Source: Tanypteryx hageni
Lineage: Eukaryota; Arthropoda; Insecta; Odonata; Petaluridae
Length of the DNA: 64,000 bases
Assembly (NCBI GenBank): GCA_028673005.1
Contig: CM054120.1
Span: 55,426,057-55,490,056 of the forward strand
Direction of reading: 5' to 3'
The notes under the pieces are model-generated. The model was given only the letters and a program-made list of their open reading frames with translations. It ran no database searches and was not told the DNA's origin. The translations under genes were made by a program, and so were the position numbers. Positions 36,701 to 48,020 of the stretch are shown here, one piece after another (position 1 is the first letter of the stretch; each line of letters begins with the position of its first letter).

Positions 36701-36904
36701 TTATTTTATGACTACAATTTTTCAATCTATAAATTTAGGTTCTTATATACATAGAAACATACAAACTCAAGAGTGAATTTTCATAATTTCTAAAGCATAT
36801 ATATATATATGCATAGCAAAATACATAAATGATATTATGCAATCAAAATTTTTCATTTGTATTTTGTCTGCTTTGGATATTATTAAAACTCATCCATTCA
36901 TATA
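33771..36904. repeat. Last array A copies of the left block
   Basis: Array modules continue: the landmark near 34385, the 'CACGAGAATCATTTCTGCC' block near 34830, and the landmark near 35080. The final part, 35765-36904, is duplicated at the right end of the window. The block 36050-36900 is AT-rich non-coding sequence seen only in those two places. A TA run is at about 36797-36812. Confidence 0.65.
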
Positions 36905-36905
36905 T
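35765..36905. repeat. Segment duplicated at 62690-64000
   Basis: The two copies align with few differences over at least the first 950 bp. For example both carry 'CATAGCGGGAGACAAG' and 'TAATGCACTTCAGTTCCTC'. They then align more loosely past a TA microsatellite to the shared 'ATTATTAAAACTCATCC'. Both are in the same orientation, about 26.9 kb apart. Confidence 0.9.
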
Positions 36906-37070
36906 GCATGAACTGCTCTGGTAGTGCAATGGTTAGCATGTTGGCTTGCCTTTTCAAAGTTCCTGGATTTGATCCCCATGAATGTAGGCTTGTGAGTTGA
37001 GTATTAAACATCTTAGTGATGAAGGTTGTAGATAATGGACAATGAACAAATAATACCATTATGTTAGAAA
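36905..37070 (+). mobile_element. tRNA-derived SINE
   Basis: The head carries a pol III A-box-like sequence, 'GGTAGTGCAATGGTTAGC' (36920-36937), and a B-box-like sequence, 'GTTCCTGGATTTGATCC' (about 36957-36975), at tRNA spacing. The cloverleaf is imperfect. A non-tRNA tail follows ('GATGAAGGTTGTAGATAATG'). The same tail appears at about 62625-62660, pointing to a second copy there. It is non-coding; transcription would depend on the internal promoter. Confidence 0.7.
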
Positions 37071-37224
37071 ACAAATATTTGGATAAAAATGAGAAATTGG
37101 AAAGCAGGAAAGGTGATAAATTACATTGCCCTATCAATAACTAATATCCTAGAACTACAAGTTCTAAAATATATATATCAAGTACCAAGTACTGTTAAAT
37201 TACATGTGCATACACTCTGCCAAC

Positions 37225-37432
37225 AGACAACACACCCATGGACACTATGCCTACAGGACTCTACACCGATATACACTATGCCAACAGGACACTATGCCGA
37301 TAGGACACTATGCTGACAGACACCATGCTGACAAACACTATGAAAACAGACACTATGATGACAGGACAATATGCTGACAGGACACTATGCCAACAGACAC
37401 TATTCCGACAGATGCTATGCCGACAGAGAAAT
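37225..37432. repeat. Degenerate GACACTATGCCGACAG tandem repeat, left end
   Basis: About twelve imperfect copies of a 14-18-bp word with the core ACACTATGCCGACAG are packed here (for example 'GGACACTATGCCGATAG' near 37282). The same word in reverse complement forms the right end at about 43250-43345. Short translated ORFs rich in Met-Leu-Thr-Asp across this tract are artefacts of the repeat. Confidence 0.85.
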
Positions 37433-38421
37433 ATAAGGCCAAATAATCCTAGTTTAGAGGTTTTTATAATTTCGATGAAGTTTAATTTTTTGACCGTGGC
37501 CCTAATAGTAGTCCTCCACATGTAATATGCCAATTGTTAATGACAATCGGATAAGAATTTAAAATAAAATAATGAAATCCAACAACTAGGAAATTTTATA
37601 ACAATAAAGATTATGCAAAGAAAAAAGATGCTTATGGGACAGAGGGGTGAGGAAGGAGGCGTAATATATTATTAACAAAATATAAGCAATTATGGTATCC
37701 ATCAACCAGGAATTTTTATAACAATTAAGAATTGGCAGAGAAAAATCTAATGTGGCCACAACAGGACTTTCTCCATACCTGTAATATTTCTAAAAATTCC
37801 AAATACGGTAAATGACAATGAATATTTTGAGGAACTGTGAGAAAAATTTAGACTTTACAACAAACATAAATAGACTCTTACCATAGTCTTCTGATATTGG
37901 ATATAGCCAGGAATCTCCAACAATTAGGAAAATAAAAAGAAGCGTTAATATGATGTAACAAAGCGTCAATTGTTAAGTATAGTTGCGGTAGGTGGTGGCA
38001 GCTAAAAATTATTTTTTAAATATCTCTTAAGCAATGTATTGTATAGGAAAATAATTTAAACAAAGGCTGTAGAAAATTAAATTTACTACAACATGTATTC
38101 CAATATGTTTTTACATTAATCAAATATTAAAGCAAATATTTAAAAAATGGATATGTCAATAGTAAACACCCACTTCCGATTGACCATTATTAACAAAAAA
38201 CTAATTAGTTCTTGTGACTGTCATTAAAATGTTAAATATAAATTTTTGCATTGACCTGATTAACAGTGTTTGAGTTCAAGCACCCACAAAAAACTGTCAC
38301 ATACACACACATCAGAGACATCATTGACAAAATTGTCAAAATGCGTTCAGGGGACCTCAAAATGTGTACTTCCTTTGAAATCTTGAAATCGAATTCTTTC
38401 CATGAAAACAATACTTTCCCC

Positions 38422-40455
38422 TGAGCTGAAGAAAATAGAAAGAATGTAGATGAGGAGTGGAGATACATTCATAGTAACATTAAAGATGTAATGGAAAAGA
38501 AGGTAGGAAAGATAACGGGTGAAAGAAACAAAAACCCTGGATCACAGCAGCCATCCTGCAAAAAATGGAAGAGCAGAGAAAGTGGAAGAACATAAACAAT
38601 GAAGAAGGGCAAAGAAAGTATAAGGAGTTAAATAATGCTTTAAGAAGAGAAACAGATAAAGCCAGAGAGCAGTGGATAAATTAGAAATGCGAGGAGATTG
38701 TCGAGTGTGAAAGAATTTGTAGAACAGGCCTCATGTATATTTAAGCAAGGGAACTATTCAAGAAAAACGCAAGAAAGATAGCACATAAAGAAATCATGAA
38801 CAAAAGTGGTAAAATAGTCTCAGAGCCAGACAATGTAAACAATGTCTGGAATGAATACATTGAGGTGCTGTATGAAAAAAAAGGAAAGCCAAAAAATATT
38901 GAATTAAATGAAAAAGGGGATGTGGAAAAAGATCAGCTAAGAACAAGTATTCTTGAGTCTGAAGTTTAAAGAGCAATTGATGACATGAAAAGAAGGAAGA
39001 CTGTTGGGAGTGATGATATACCAGTGGACATTCTTAAGGTTTTAGGATTGGAAGCAGATAAGCAACTCAAAATATTCTTTAACCAAGTTTATGATACTGG
39101 CATATGGCCTGAAGATTTTTTAGATGTTCCTATGGTACCACTGGAGAAAAAGAACAATGCATAAAATTGTAAGGATTACAGAACTATTAGTTTAATTTCT
39201 CATACAGCTAAAGTTCTAACCAGAATAATACCCAAAAGAATTGAATGTAAAATAGAAGAGGAGCTTCAAGATAATCAGTTTGGTTTTAGAAGAGGAAGGG
39301 GGACTAGAGATGCTCTAGTATGTATAAGGATGATGACTGAAAGAGCGCTAGAAGTCAATAAAGGTATGAATTTTTGTTTTGAATATTGGGAGAAAGCTTT
39401 TGACCGAGTGAAATGGGATAAAATGCTGGGTATTTTAAACAAAATAGGAATAGTTTGGAAAGATAAAAGACTGCTTAAAAACTTTAACTTTGATCAAAAG
39501 ATTAGAGTCAGGGTTGAAGGAGAAGAAACAGAAAGTACTTCAATAGGGAGGGGAGTGAGGCAGGGTTGTCCTATTTCACCAGCGATATTTAATATTTATG
39601 CAGATACAATAACAGAAGAAGCGTCGAGGGAAGAGAAAGGATTTAAGATAGGAGGTGAAAGTATTACCACCATTAAATATGCAGATGATCAAGGATTAAC
39701 AGCAGAAGATGAGAAAGAGCTTCAGAGGATGACAGACAGACTAGTGGAGGTTGGCCAACAATATGGAATGAAGATCAATGCAGAAAAAACGAAGGTCATG
39801 GTGGTTTCAAAGGAACATAAAGAATTAAATATAATGGTAAATGGCCAAAAATTGGAAATATAAATAGTTTCAAATATCTCGGCTGTATTTTAGCGCAGGA
39901 TAGAAGTAGTAAACAGGACATCAGAAGTAGAATTGCAATGGCAAAAGCAGCATTTGATGAGAAGAAGGAGCTATTCACAAGCAAGAAAATAAATTTAGAA
40001 ACAAGGAAGAAATTAGCAAAATGCTACATATGGAGCATAGCTCTTTATGGTGCAGAGATGTGGACGGTAAGGAGGAAGGAGGAAAAATATTTAGAAAGTT
40101 TTGAGATGTGGGTATGGAGAAGAATGATGAAAGTGAAATTGACTGAGAGGAAGAGAAATGAAGAAGTATTAGAAATGGTGGGAGAAGAAAGGATGTGAAT
40201 AAAAACAATCAGGAAAAGAAAAGCAAATTGGATAGGGCACATATTGAGAAGAGAGTGTTTACAAAGGACGACCTTAGAAGGAAAAATTATTGGAAAAAGA
40301 GGAAGAGGGAGAAAAAGAATAGGGATATTAGAGAATATAATGCTGGGATATAATACTTATAGAGGTAGAAAAGAGGCTCCTAGGGAGTGAGAAATGGAGG
40401 CAGGTATTCAGTTAAAACCTGTCTTCGGACAGGAATATGATGATGATGATGACGT
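38422..40455 (+). mobile_element. RTE-like LINE, 5'-truncated
   Basis: The copy begins in the linker downstream of the endonuclease and runs through the RT domain to a 3' end with 'CCTGTCTTCGGACAGG', a hairpin-forming word, and an ATG trinucleotide tail (40437-40452). The ends abut host-repeat sequence that is continuous in the neighbouring copy. The family is inferred from the RT and from the C-terminal 'WIGHILRR' and 'GKRGRGRKR' tail, which is typical of RTE-type endonuclease-reverse transcriptases reported from insects. Frameshifts and stops show it is inactive. Confidence 0.8.
38500..40440 (+). pseudogene. RTE-like reverse transcriptase, broken
   Basis: One frame runs from about 38860 to 39863 with nonsense codons at 38967 and 39162. 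It shows the motifs 'RRKTVGSDDIP', 'DNQFGFRRGRGTRDAL', 'EKAFDRVKWDKML', 'GRGVRQGCPISPAIFN' and 'IKYADDQGL'. A frameshift near 39860 moves the reading to the frame of 39863-40198: 'FKYLGCILAQD', 'LAKCYIWSIALYGAEMWT' and 'FEMWVWRRMMKV'. After a stop at 40196 the C-terminal 'ANWIGHILRRECLQ' and a basic stretch follow. The catalytic pair in YADD is kept. The first aspartate motif reads 'EYWEKAFD' where DYxKAFD is usual. It is missing the endonuclease. Confidence 0.8.
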
Positions 40456-41289
40456 ATGGAGAATGTAAAAATGAAAAAATCAAATATGGCCACCTCATGA
40501 CTATCTCCATGCCTGTAATATTTCTAAAAATTTCAAATAGGTTAAATCATAATAAACTACGAGAAAAATTTATATAATTTACAAAGAACAGACATAAACT
40601 CAAACTGAAGCCTTCTGTTATTGAATATAGCCCGAAGCTCTAACAATGAAGAAAATAAAAAGGAGCATAGGGCTTACAATAGTTGCCGTGGTGGTGGCAG
40701 CTAAATAATTTAGTTTAAAAAATATCTTTTCAACAATATGGGAAAATGTTTCGAACAAATATTGTAGAAAATTAAAGTATCTACGACTTTTAATCCAGTA
40801 TTTATCAAATATTAAAACAAATATTTCAAAAACATGGATATGTGACAAGAGTAAACACCCACTTCCGACCAATGTTCACCAAAACCTAATCAGTTCTTTT
40901 TCTTTTAACAAAAATATCAAATATAAAATTTCATGTTAATAAGATTAAACGTTATTGAGTTCGAGTACCCAGAAGATTCTGGTCACAGACACACGCATAC
41001 ACCCACAGACATCATCGAGAAAATAGTCAAAACGTGTATCTGGGGGCCTTAAAACATGTATTTCCGTTGAAACCTCGAATTCAATTTTTTCATGAAAACA
41101 ATACTTTCTCTATACTTCGTATATGGAGAAAGTAAAATGATAAAGAGGTAGGCTGAGGGGGTTAGGAAAGGGGGAGCGTAATATATTATAACAAAATACA
41201 AGCAAATATAGTGTCCATCAACTAGGACTTTTTATAACAATTAAGAATCTGCAGGGAAAAAAGATGGCTAGAGAGACTGAGAGGGAGGG

Positions 41290-42640
41290 GGGAAGAGAGC
41301 AATCTTGCTATCTTTTTGCATTGAAAATTCTACTAAGTTATTTTATCGTCAAATAACTATGTACTTGATAAACATTACTTTATATTTATTTAGTTATTCT
41401 CAATCAAAAATGCAAAAGTGATGTGGGCAGACTAGGATGTTCTTTTCCACCAACTAGTACGTTATTAATAACTCGGGAAATTTTCGATTCTAAAATATTG
41501 TCTTGTTAATAACCGCCTGGATCCTATAGTCGCCAATTACGCAATTTAAGACGAGCTTGCAATTTTAAGGGCAATTGCTCATATTTTGTGATTATCCACC
41601 CTAGGAAATTATGTATTTTGAAATCAAATTTGGTTGAAATTCCATAATATTTAAAGTAGGAATAATGCTGGCCGAATTTAAGCTATTTTATTAAGGTAAT
41701 CATTATTTTTTATAAAGTCTGTTGTTCATATAAATTCAACCAGTCTTTTTTCTAAATTGTTTCAAATTAAATTTTTTCGCCATGTTTATATGTTTATCTT
41801 TTGTAATATAATATCATTTTAATAGATATATATTTCTGGCAGTAATTTTTTGTATGATATTTTCTATCATTTCTTTGTTGGAAACAAATTAAACCTTAAA
41901 TTAACCTCAAATTTGAAGCATATTCAAGGCTTTAGTCTTGGATTCAATCACTATATTAAATTATTGGATAAAATTAACAGTTCGCTACGTTAACTAATCT
42001 ATTATTGTGATGAACTTGCTAGCGGTGAATTTAAAAAAAATTAAATTTTTTCTAAGCATCAATAATATGAATGAATCATGCAAAAACGCTTTTTTGTCAT
42101 TGTTGATATATCCTACTCCTAATTCCTAAGGATTTTTTATGTTCAATCACACTTATTTAATGTGATTTAACTGTAAATTCTCTCCATTACAAATCCATAA
42201 GAATGAGCAGAAAACATATTTACATATTAATTTTGTGTGAAAAAGCTGGCAGAGGCCATGAAAGTACCCTTAGTTTTCCTTGTCTAATCGCAGGCAATAG
42301 AATTATATATTTGAATGCATGAGTCAGGCCATTTGAATCTAAATTCCAGTTCAATCAGCAAAAGTTCCTCATTTCAATCTTGTTTGTAATTTTACCTAAA
42401 ATTTATAAATGCAACAAATTTGGAGAAGAATGAAAACACTTATTAATATTATATTTCCATGAAATTACGTTCTGCCATTGTTATTACTAAATAGCAGATT
42501 CTGTTCTTATGTCAACTTTTGCGATAAAATCCCCATCACTATGTATTTCTTTAAATCCTACTTTTAATTACAAGCATTTATTTTTGAAAGTACTTATAGA
42601 TTAACTACATACAGAAAGAAACACATATGATCAAAATGTG
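41290..42640. other. AT-rich core of the foldback element
   Basis: This is about 1.35 kb of very AT-rich sequence between the repeated parts of the inverted-repeat element. No ORF of note, no tRNA-like motif and no relation to array A or the satellite were seen. Confidence 0.5.
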
Positions 42641-43365
42641 TAATAAAGCTAAAAGATATCAATGCTTATTATTACTCGCAAAAAGATGATTTCCCCATTT
42701 CCTCCCGCCTCTCTACCCATCAACATCTTTTTTCCTTTTTTCTTTGCATATTCATAATTGTTATAATAATTCCTAGTTGATGGAAAACTATATTGCTTAT
42801 ATTTTGTTATGATAAATTTCACCTCCCCTTCTTCCCCCCTCTGCCCCCTCACTATCTTTTTTCATTTTTCTCCGCAAATTCTTAATTGTTATAAAAATTT
42901 CTAGTTGATAAATACCATATTTGCTTATATTTTGTTATAATAAATTACGCCTCCATTCCTCCCCACTCTGCCCCTATCTCCATCTTTTTTCTTTGAATAT
43001 TCATAATTATATAAAAATTACAAGTTGATGGTTAACTATATTGTGCCTATTTTATTATAATATCTTATACATTTAACATTCATTTCATTATTTTATTTAA
43101 ATTCTCATTCGATTGTCATTAACAATTGGCATCCTACTTGGCATATTACACGTGGAGTACTACTATTAGGGCTCCTGTCAAAAAATTAAACGTCATCGAA
43201 ATTATTAAAAACTCTAAAGTAGAATTATTTGGCCTTATATTGCCCCGTCAGGGTAATGTCTGTCGGCGTAGTGTCCTGTCAGCATAGTGTCCTGTTGGTG
43301 TAGTGTCCTGTCAGCGTAGTGTCATGTCGATGTAGTGTCTGTCGGCATGGTGTAGAGTCCGGCTA

Positions 43366-45289
43366 CCGCTAAATTGATATAACCTAATGAATATATAATT
43401 TTGAGAAAGTATAATATATTTAATCAACGTTTTAATTGGCTCCGTTTTATATTTAATTTATTCCGTGAAATGCAGTTTAAAAAGAAGATTTATATTTTAA
43501 ATTGATCATATTCAGAAAATAAATCTGAGATATTAAGAATTCAAGAATAAAACGCCAAATTCCTGAGAAGAGGAAAATGGAAATATAATACAAAACGATT
43601 AATAATTATGCAAAATGTCATCACTGCGTTGGAAAGCGTTCAAATTAATTTTTTTTAATTTGGCAAAAATTAACCTAATATCCTGTTTGTAAATGGATAA
43701 CATATTTACCTTTAAGAATTATTACAATATAACTTTAAGTAAACATAGTTAAGAAGTAACAAAGACAGCAAGTATACGTACTTCTTTTACTCGAGAGCGG
43801 TGGCCACCGACGCAACAGGTAGACGTTGTCGACGCGGTGTTGCCTCAGTGATGTTAGCTATGGGAGAATATTTACATAAATTAGTACAACAATGACCGTT
43901 ATGTTTTAACTAAAATGATACTGTTATACATGCATCCAAATTAACAAAACTTGTAGTATTACTGAAATAATCATAGATATATGAGGCCATCCGTGCGAGA
44001 ATCAGACGAAAACCGGTTAAAATTTTGAGATTGTGAAATTATATTTGAACAAATAAAATTATATTTTCCAATATTTTTTAGTTTTGGCCTATAACATCTA
44101 AATCAAAATTGTACCGAGTAATATAAATTCATTTAGAAAATGTGTGGAAAATATATTTTATTCTAGGAATCTGGAGTAAAATGTACATATCTGTCAAAAA
44201 TATTTCATAATGAAAAAAACAACTAAATTTGGAGTAAAAATTAAATACTTGGAGATAAATAAGATAATAGAAGTAACTTGAGACAACAGGTTGGAATAAT
44301 GCCAGATCCCAATTAGGCCCTAGAGTACAATATAGATTTTGTTACCAAAAAACATAAAATTTCACACAACGCAATCAAGTAATTCGTCAGCGTCTTCCTT
44401 TTCAGCCCCACTCGAACCTATAGGGGCAGACTTCCTTTGTTTCCGGATTTTTAATAAGGGAAAAATCGAGGGTTTACAAAAAAACACATTAAGTCCAATT
44501 TTGACGTAAATCAGATTTTTATATAATTAGGTCAAGAATTGTCCGCTCTTTCAAGTGGAAAATCGGCTAAGTCCAATTAGCTAAACCAATTTTACTTTAA
44601 TTAAGGTGACTAAACTAGACTAAGTTCAAATGGAGCCTTATGTTCTCATATTGTATATGAATAGTCGAGATTCGGCGAAGTACGATTAACGTCGGCGAAT
44701 AACGAACGTGTGGAGCCGGCTTTTGACGAGGCTGAAGGAGAGGACGATAAACGCGGGAGAGAAGGAGAGACGGGGCAGCGTTGAAGAGATGAAGAGAGGC
44801 GCGAGAAAGTGAACAAAACGCCAATGCTGAAGATTTTTTATAAAGTGCTAGAGCGCGCATACTGTTGCATGTTTGGCGAACCGCACATACATATTCGAAT
44901 TTTTTATTGCGTTCGGAAGATAATTGGAGGCAATTATGTTTGAGCGTACAATCGAATCCGCGCTGAAGGACGATTTGCTGTACCTATATATGCACTTCAC
45001 TAGAAATTCTTTGTTTATTTGTATATCTGTGGGCAAATTTCAGCTTCTAGGAATCAGTTCCTCTTTAAGATAGTGATTTGAGGCTTTCGGTAAGATGTTA
45101 CGAATGATGTACTCTTTCGTTTGGGCAATTAATCGAAGCGCGATCTCTATGTACTTAACATTAAAAAATGTAATATAAAAATGATTTCGCCAGAGAGTAT
45201 AGCGCCGTCTATGCATGCAATCTGCCATACGCAGAGAACATGCATATTTTATATACGCAAGGGTACATTTACCACATTTTCTCTTAGAT
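43366..45289. other. AT-rich intergenic stretch, no gene seen
   Basis: This is unassigned sequence between the foldback element and the satellite. Two short GC-rich islands stand out: about 43785-43860, and 44640-44830 with many CG dinucleotides ('GTCGGCGAATAACG'). Minus-strand ORFs over the second island are not recognised. They could be promoter-like DNA or the remains of another transposon. Confidence 0.4.
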
Positions 45290-45430
45290 AACTCGAATGT
45301 TTAAATATAGACGTTTCTTACAGAGGAGGATATAACATCTGTCATTATCTATAGACGTTCCTTACAGAGGAGGAGGAGGATATCATTACATATAGAGGTT
45401 CCTTACAGAGGAGGAGGAGGATATAACGTA
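45290..45430. repeat. Left edge of satellite: three short tandem copies
   Basis: The word 'GACGTTCCTTACAGAGGAGG' (or close variants) followed by 'AGGATAT' occurs three times at about 45310, 45350 and 45390. It is the end segment of the satellite unit, locally reiterated where the array meets unique sequence. Confidence 0.8.
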
Positions 45431-46014
45431 TGAGTAGAAGGTGCTTGCATACTTCAAGCATTTTTATCTCACATAAAAAAATTTTTTTTTCAGACAGATA
45501 TTTTTATATTACAAATATTCTATTAATTCTAAAGATTTCACCTCCGCAGCGAATTTTGTTTTTCCGCAAGTAAAAATAATAGTTTAAAACAATCCCAAAA
45601 TGTTGCAATTTTAAACATTTTACGCATTCTCCATTATGGGGTACTAATGCTACACATTTCAGCCAAATTATAAAGTTGTAGCACTTCTATAAGTAAAATA
45701 ATATTTTCCTAATGGTTTAAAATTTAAACATTTTTAACAGTTTCCGCAATATAAATATGGAGGAATTGAAAAGTTTGTTTGTGCAAATGTACTATTCTTT
45801 AAACAATTTGAAAATTGCAGCTTCGTAGCTCATCCCGTAGTACCTAAAAAATTATTAAACTTTAATGTACAAATGGGGTTTAAACAACCCCTAAAATTTA
45901 CAATTTTATAATTTTCGATTTTTATAGTTGGTCATGAAAAACTTTCTATAATCTTGCATAATTTCAGCTTCCTAAGCTTATTAGATTGGTCTACACCTAT
46001 TTGCGTTTTCCCAT

Positions 46015-46345
46015 GCTAACTAATAGGAGATATTCCGGGGTCTCTGGAGTCGAACCCGAGAACCTTTAAGCAAAAGTGACAATAATTCCTAATATATATT
46101 ACGGCCATCTAGCAACACTGATAGTTTCATCATTCTAGCATACCAGTAAGTTACAGTAATTAATTTACAATAATGGCGCAATGCTTTTCTTAAGGGAAAA
46201 AACGAAAATTTCGGAAATTCTGGAGTCGAACTCAAGCGACATAGGTAAGAAATCTAATCTAATCTTATCTAATCTCAAGTTTCTCCATCATATCTGTAAA
46301 AACAAAAACTCCAGGTTTCTAGCTTTTGTAGTTTGGGCTGGACAT
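46015..46345. other. Non-satellite insertion inside the array
   Basis: This roughly 330-bp stretch separates two reverse-oriented satellite units and is unlike them. It contains 'GGAGTCGAACCCGAGAACC' (46027-46052) and 'GGAGTCGAACTCAAGCGAC' (46211-46232). On the minus strand these read like pol III B boxes. It could be a SINE pair, but no convincing A box was found. Confidence 0.35.
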
Positions 46346-47879
46346 TAATATCCTCCTATATATTATTATTATATATCGACGACTCTTACAGAGGATATAA
46401 CATATATATAACATACTAGTAGTTGGTGCTTGCATACGGCAAGCATTTCATCTCATCTTGAAAAAACATTGATTTTTCAGACAGACATTTCATCATTACA
46501 AATAGTCTTTTAATTCTAAAGATTTCACATCCGCAGCGATTTTCGTTTTTCCCACATGTAAAAATAATATTTTTAAACAATCCCCAAATGTTGCAATATT
46601 AAAATCTTTACACTATTTCCATTATGGGGTACTAATGCTACACATTTTAGGAAAACTTTAAAGTTGTAGCACTTCTAGGTGTAAAATAATATTATTCTGT
46701 CTAAATTTAAATAATTTCTAACGGCCGCCGAAATTCATATATGGTAAAATTGAAATGTTTATTTGTGCAAATTTACTACTTTGTAAATAATTTGAAAATT
46801 TCAGCTTCCTAGCTCATTCCGTAGTACCTAAACTGTTATCTATTTGTTTAAAAATTAAGAATTTTTAAATGCCAAACAAATTAAAATATCAAAATTTTTA
46901 TAAATTTCTTTTCGTTTTTTTTAATAATTCTACTTATTTAAAAAATTTTAGCTCCATAGCACATTTGGAAATGCCTAAACCCTGAATATTTGTTTAAAGA
47001 ATTGCGAATTTTTAGCGGCCCCATTGTTGCACTTTTTCATGATTTTTGTTTTGTATAGTTGATTTTACACAAACTCCTACCCAAAAAAACATTTCGAATT
47101 TCCAGCACATATGGAAGTGCCTAAAAATTAGTATCCTCCTATTATGTTATTTCTTCCTCTGCCTCTGTAATAGTCGTCGATATATAATGACTAGTAGTAG
47201 TAATGACTATCGACGACTCTTACAGAGGAGGAGGATATAACATACTAGTAGTTGGTGCTTGCATACTCCAAGCATTTCATATGACCTTCAAAAAATATTC
47301 ATTTTCCAGACAGACATTTCATCATTACAAATATTTTTTTTATTCTAAAGATTTCACCTCCACAGCGAATTCCGTTTTTCACAGATGTAAAAATAATAGA
47401 TTAAAACAATCCCCAAATGTTTCAAATATTAATATTTTACAGAATCGTCATTAAAAGGCACTAATGCTAGACAATTTAGCCAAATTTTAAAGTTGTAGCA
47501 CTTCTAGAAGTAAAATATTATTTTTCTAATTGTTAAAATTTAAATAATTTTTAACGGCCGCCGCAATTTATATATGGAAAAATTGAAATGTTTATTTGTG
47601 TAAATTCGCTACCTTGTAAAAAATTTAAAAATTTCAGCTTCCTAGCTCATCACGTAGTACCAAAACAGTTATCGATTTTTTTAAATTTAAAAATTTTTAA
47701 CTAGCAAATAAAATTCAATATCAAAATTTCTATTATCGCTATTTCGTTTTTTTAAGAATTCTAATTATTTAAAAAATTTCAACTCCGTAGCACATGCGGA
47801 AATGCCTAAACCCTGAAAATTAGTTTAATCAATTGCGAATATTTAGCGGGCGCATTGATGCACTTTTTCATGATTTTTA

Positions 47880-48020
47880 TTAGTATCCTCCTTTTCCTCC
47901 ACTTCTTCCTCTGTAAGGAACGTCTATATATATTGATATATGTATGAATATATATATCCTCCTCTGTAAGAGTCGTCGATATATAATGATAACATATATC
48001 ATATAGGAGGATACTAATGT
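47880..48020. repeat. Head-to-head junction of satellite orientations
   Basis: At about 47936 the unit ends meet in opposite orientation: 'CTCTGTAAGGAACGTC' and then 'CTCTGTAAGAGTCGTC' lie on one strand, with a TATATA-rich spacer between. To the left units read reverse, to the right forward. Confidence 0.75.

Larger units (their letters stand above)
37750..41120. repeat. Two copies of a roughly 700-bp repeat around the RTE insertion
   Basis: Copy one is 37750-38421 and copy two is about 40480-41120. Shared words include 'CCTGTAATATTTCTAAAAAT', 'GAGAAAAATTTA', 'AACAAATATTT' and 'CATGAAAACAATACTTTC'. The RTE-like LINE lies exactly between them. The second copy keeps the sequence 'CTTTCTCTATACTTCG', showing what the insertion site probably looked like. 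Confidence 0.8.
37225..43365. mobile_element. Large inverted-repeat (foldback-type) element, about 6.1 kb
   Basis: The left end (37225-37750) and the right end (about 42650-43365) are reverse complements. In order from each outer end they carry degenerate short-repeat tracts, a shared block beginning 'AAATATAAGGCCAAATAATC' on the left strand, the word 'AATATGCCAATTGTTAATGA', and units of about 123 bp containing 'CAACTAGGA' and 'TTTTATAACAATTAAGAAT'. The interior has a roughly 700-bp repeat in two copies, with an RTE-like LINE inside, and a 1.35-kb AT-rich core. No transposase is visible. The same end block occurs as a compact inverted pair at 57580-58160, so this is a repeat family, not a chance palindrome. 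Confidence 0.7.

Noticed and set aside
37089..37533. ORFs over 37.1-37.5 kb on both strands
   Set aside because: They are open only because the short tandem repeat lacks stops. Composition follows the repeat word.
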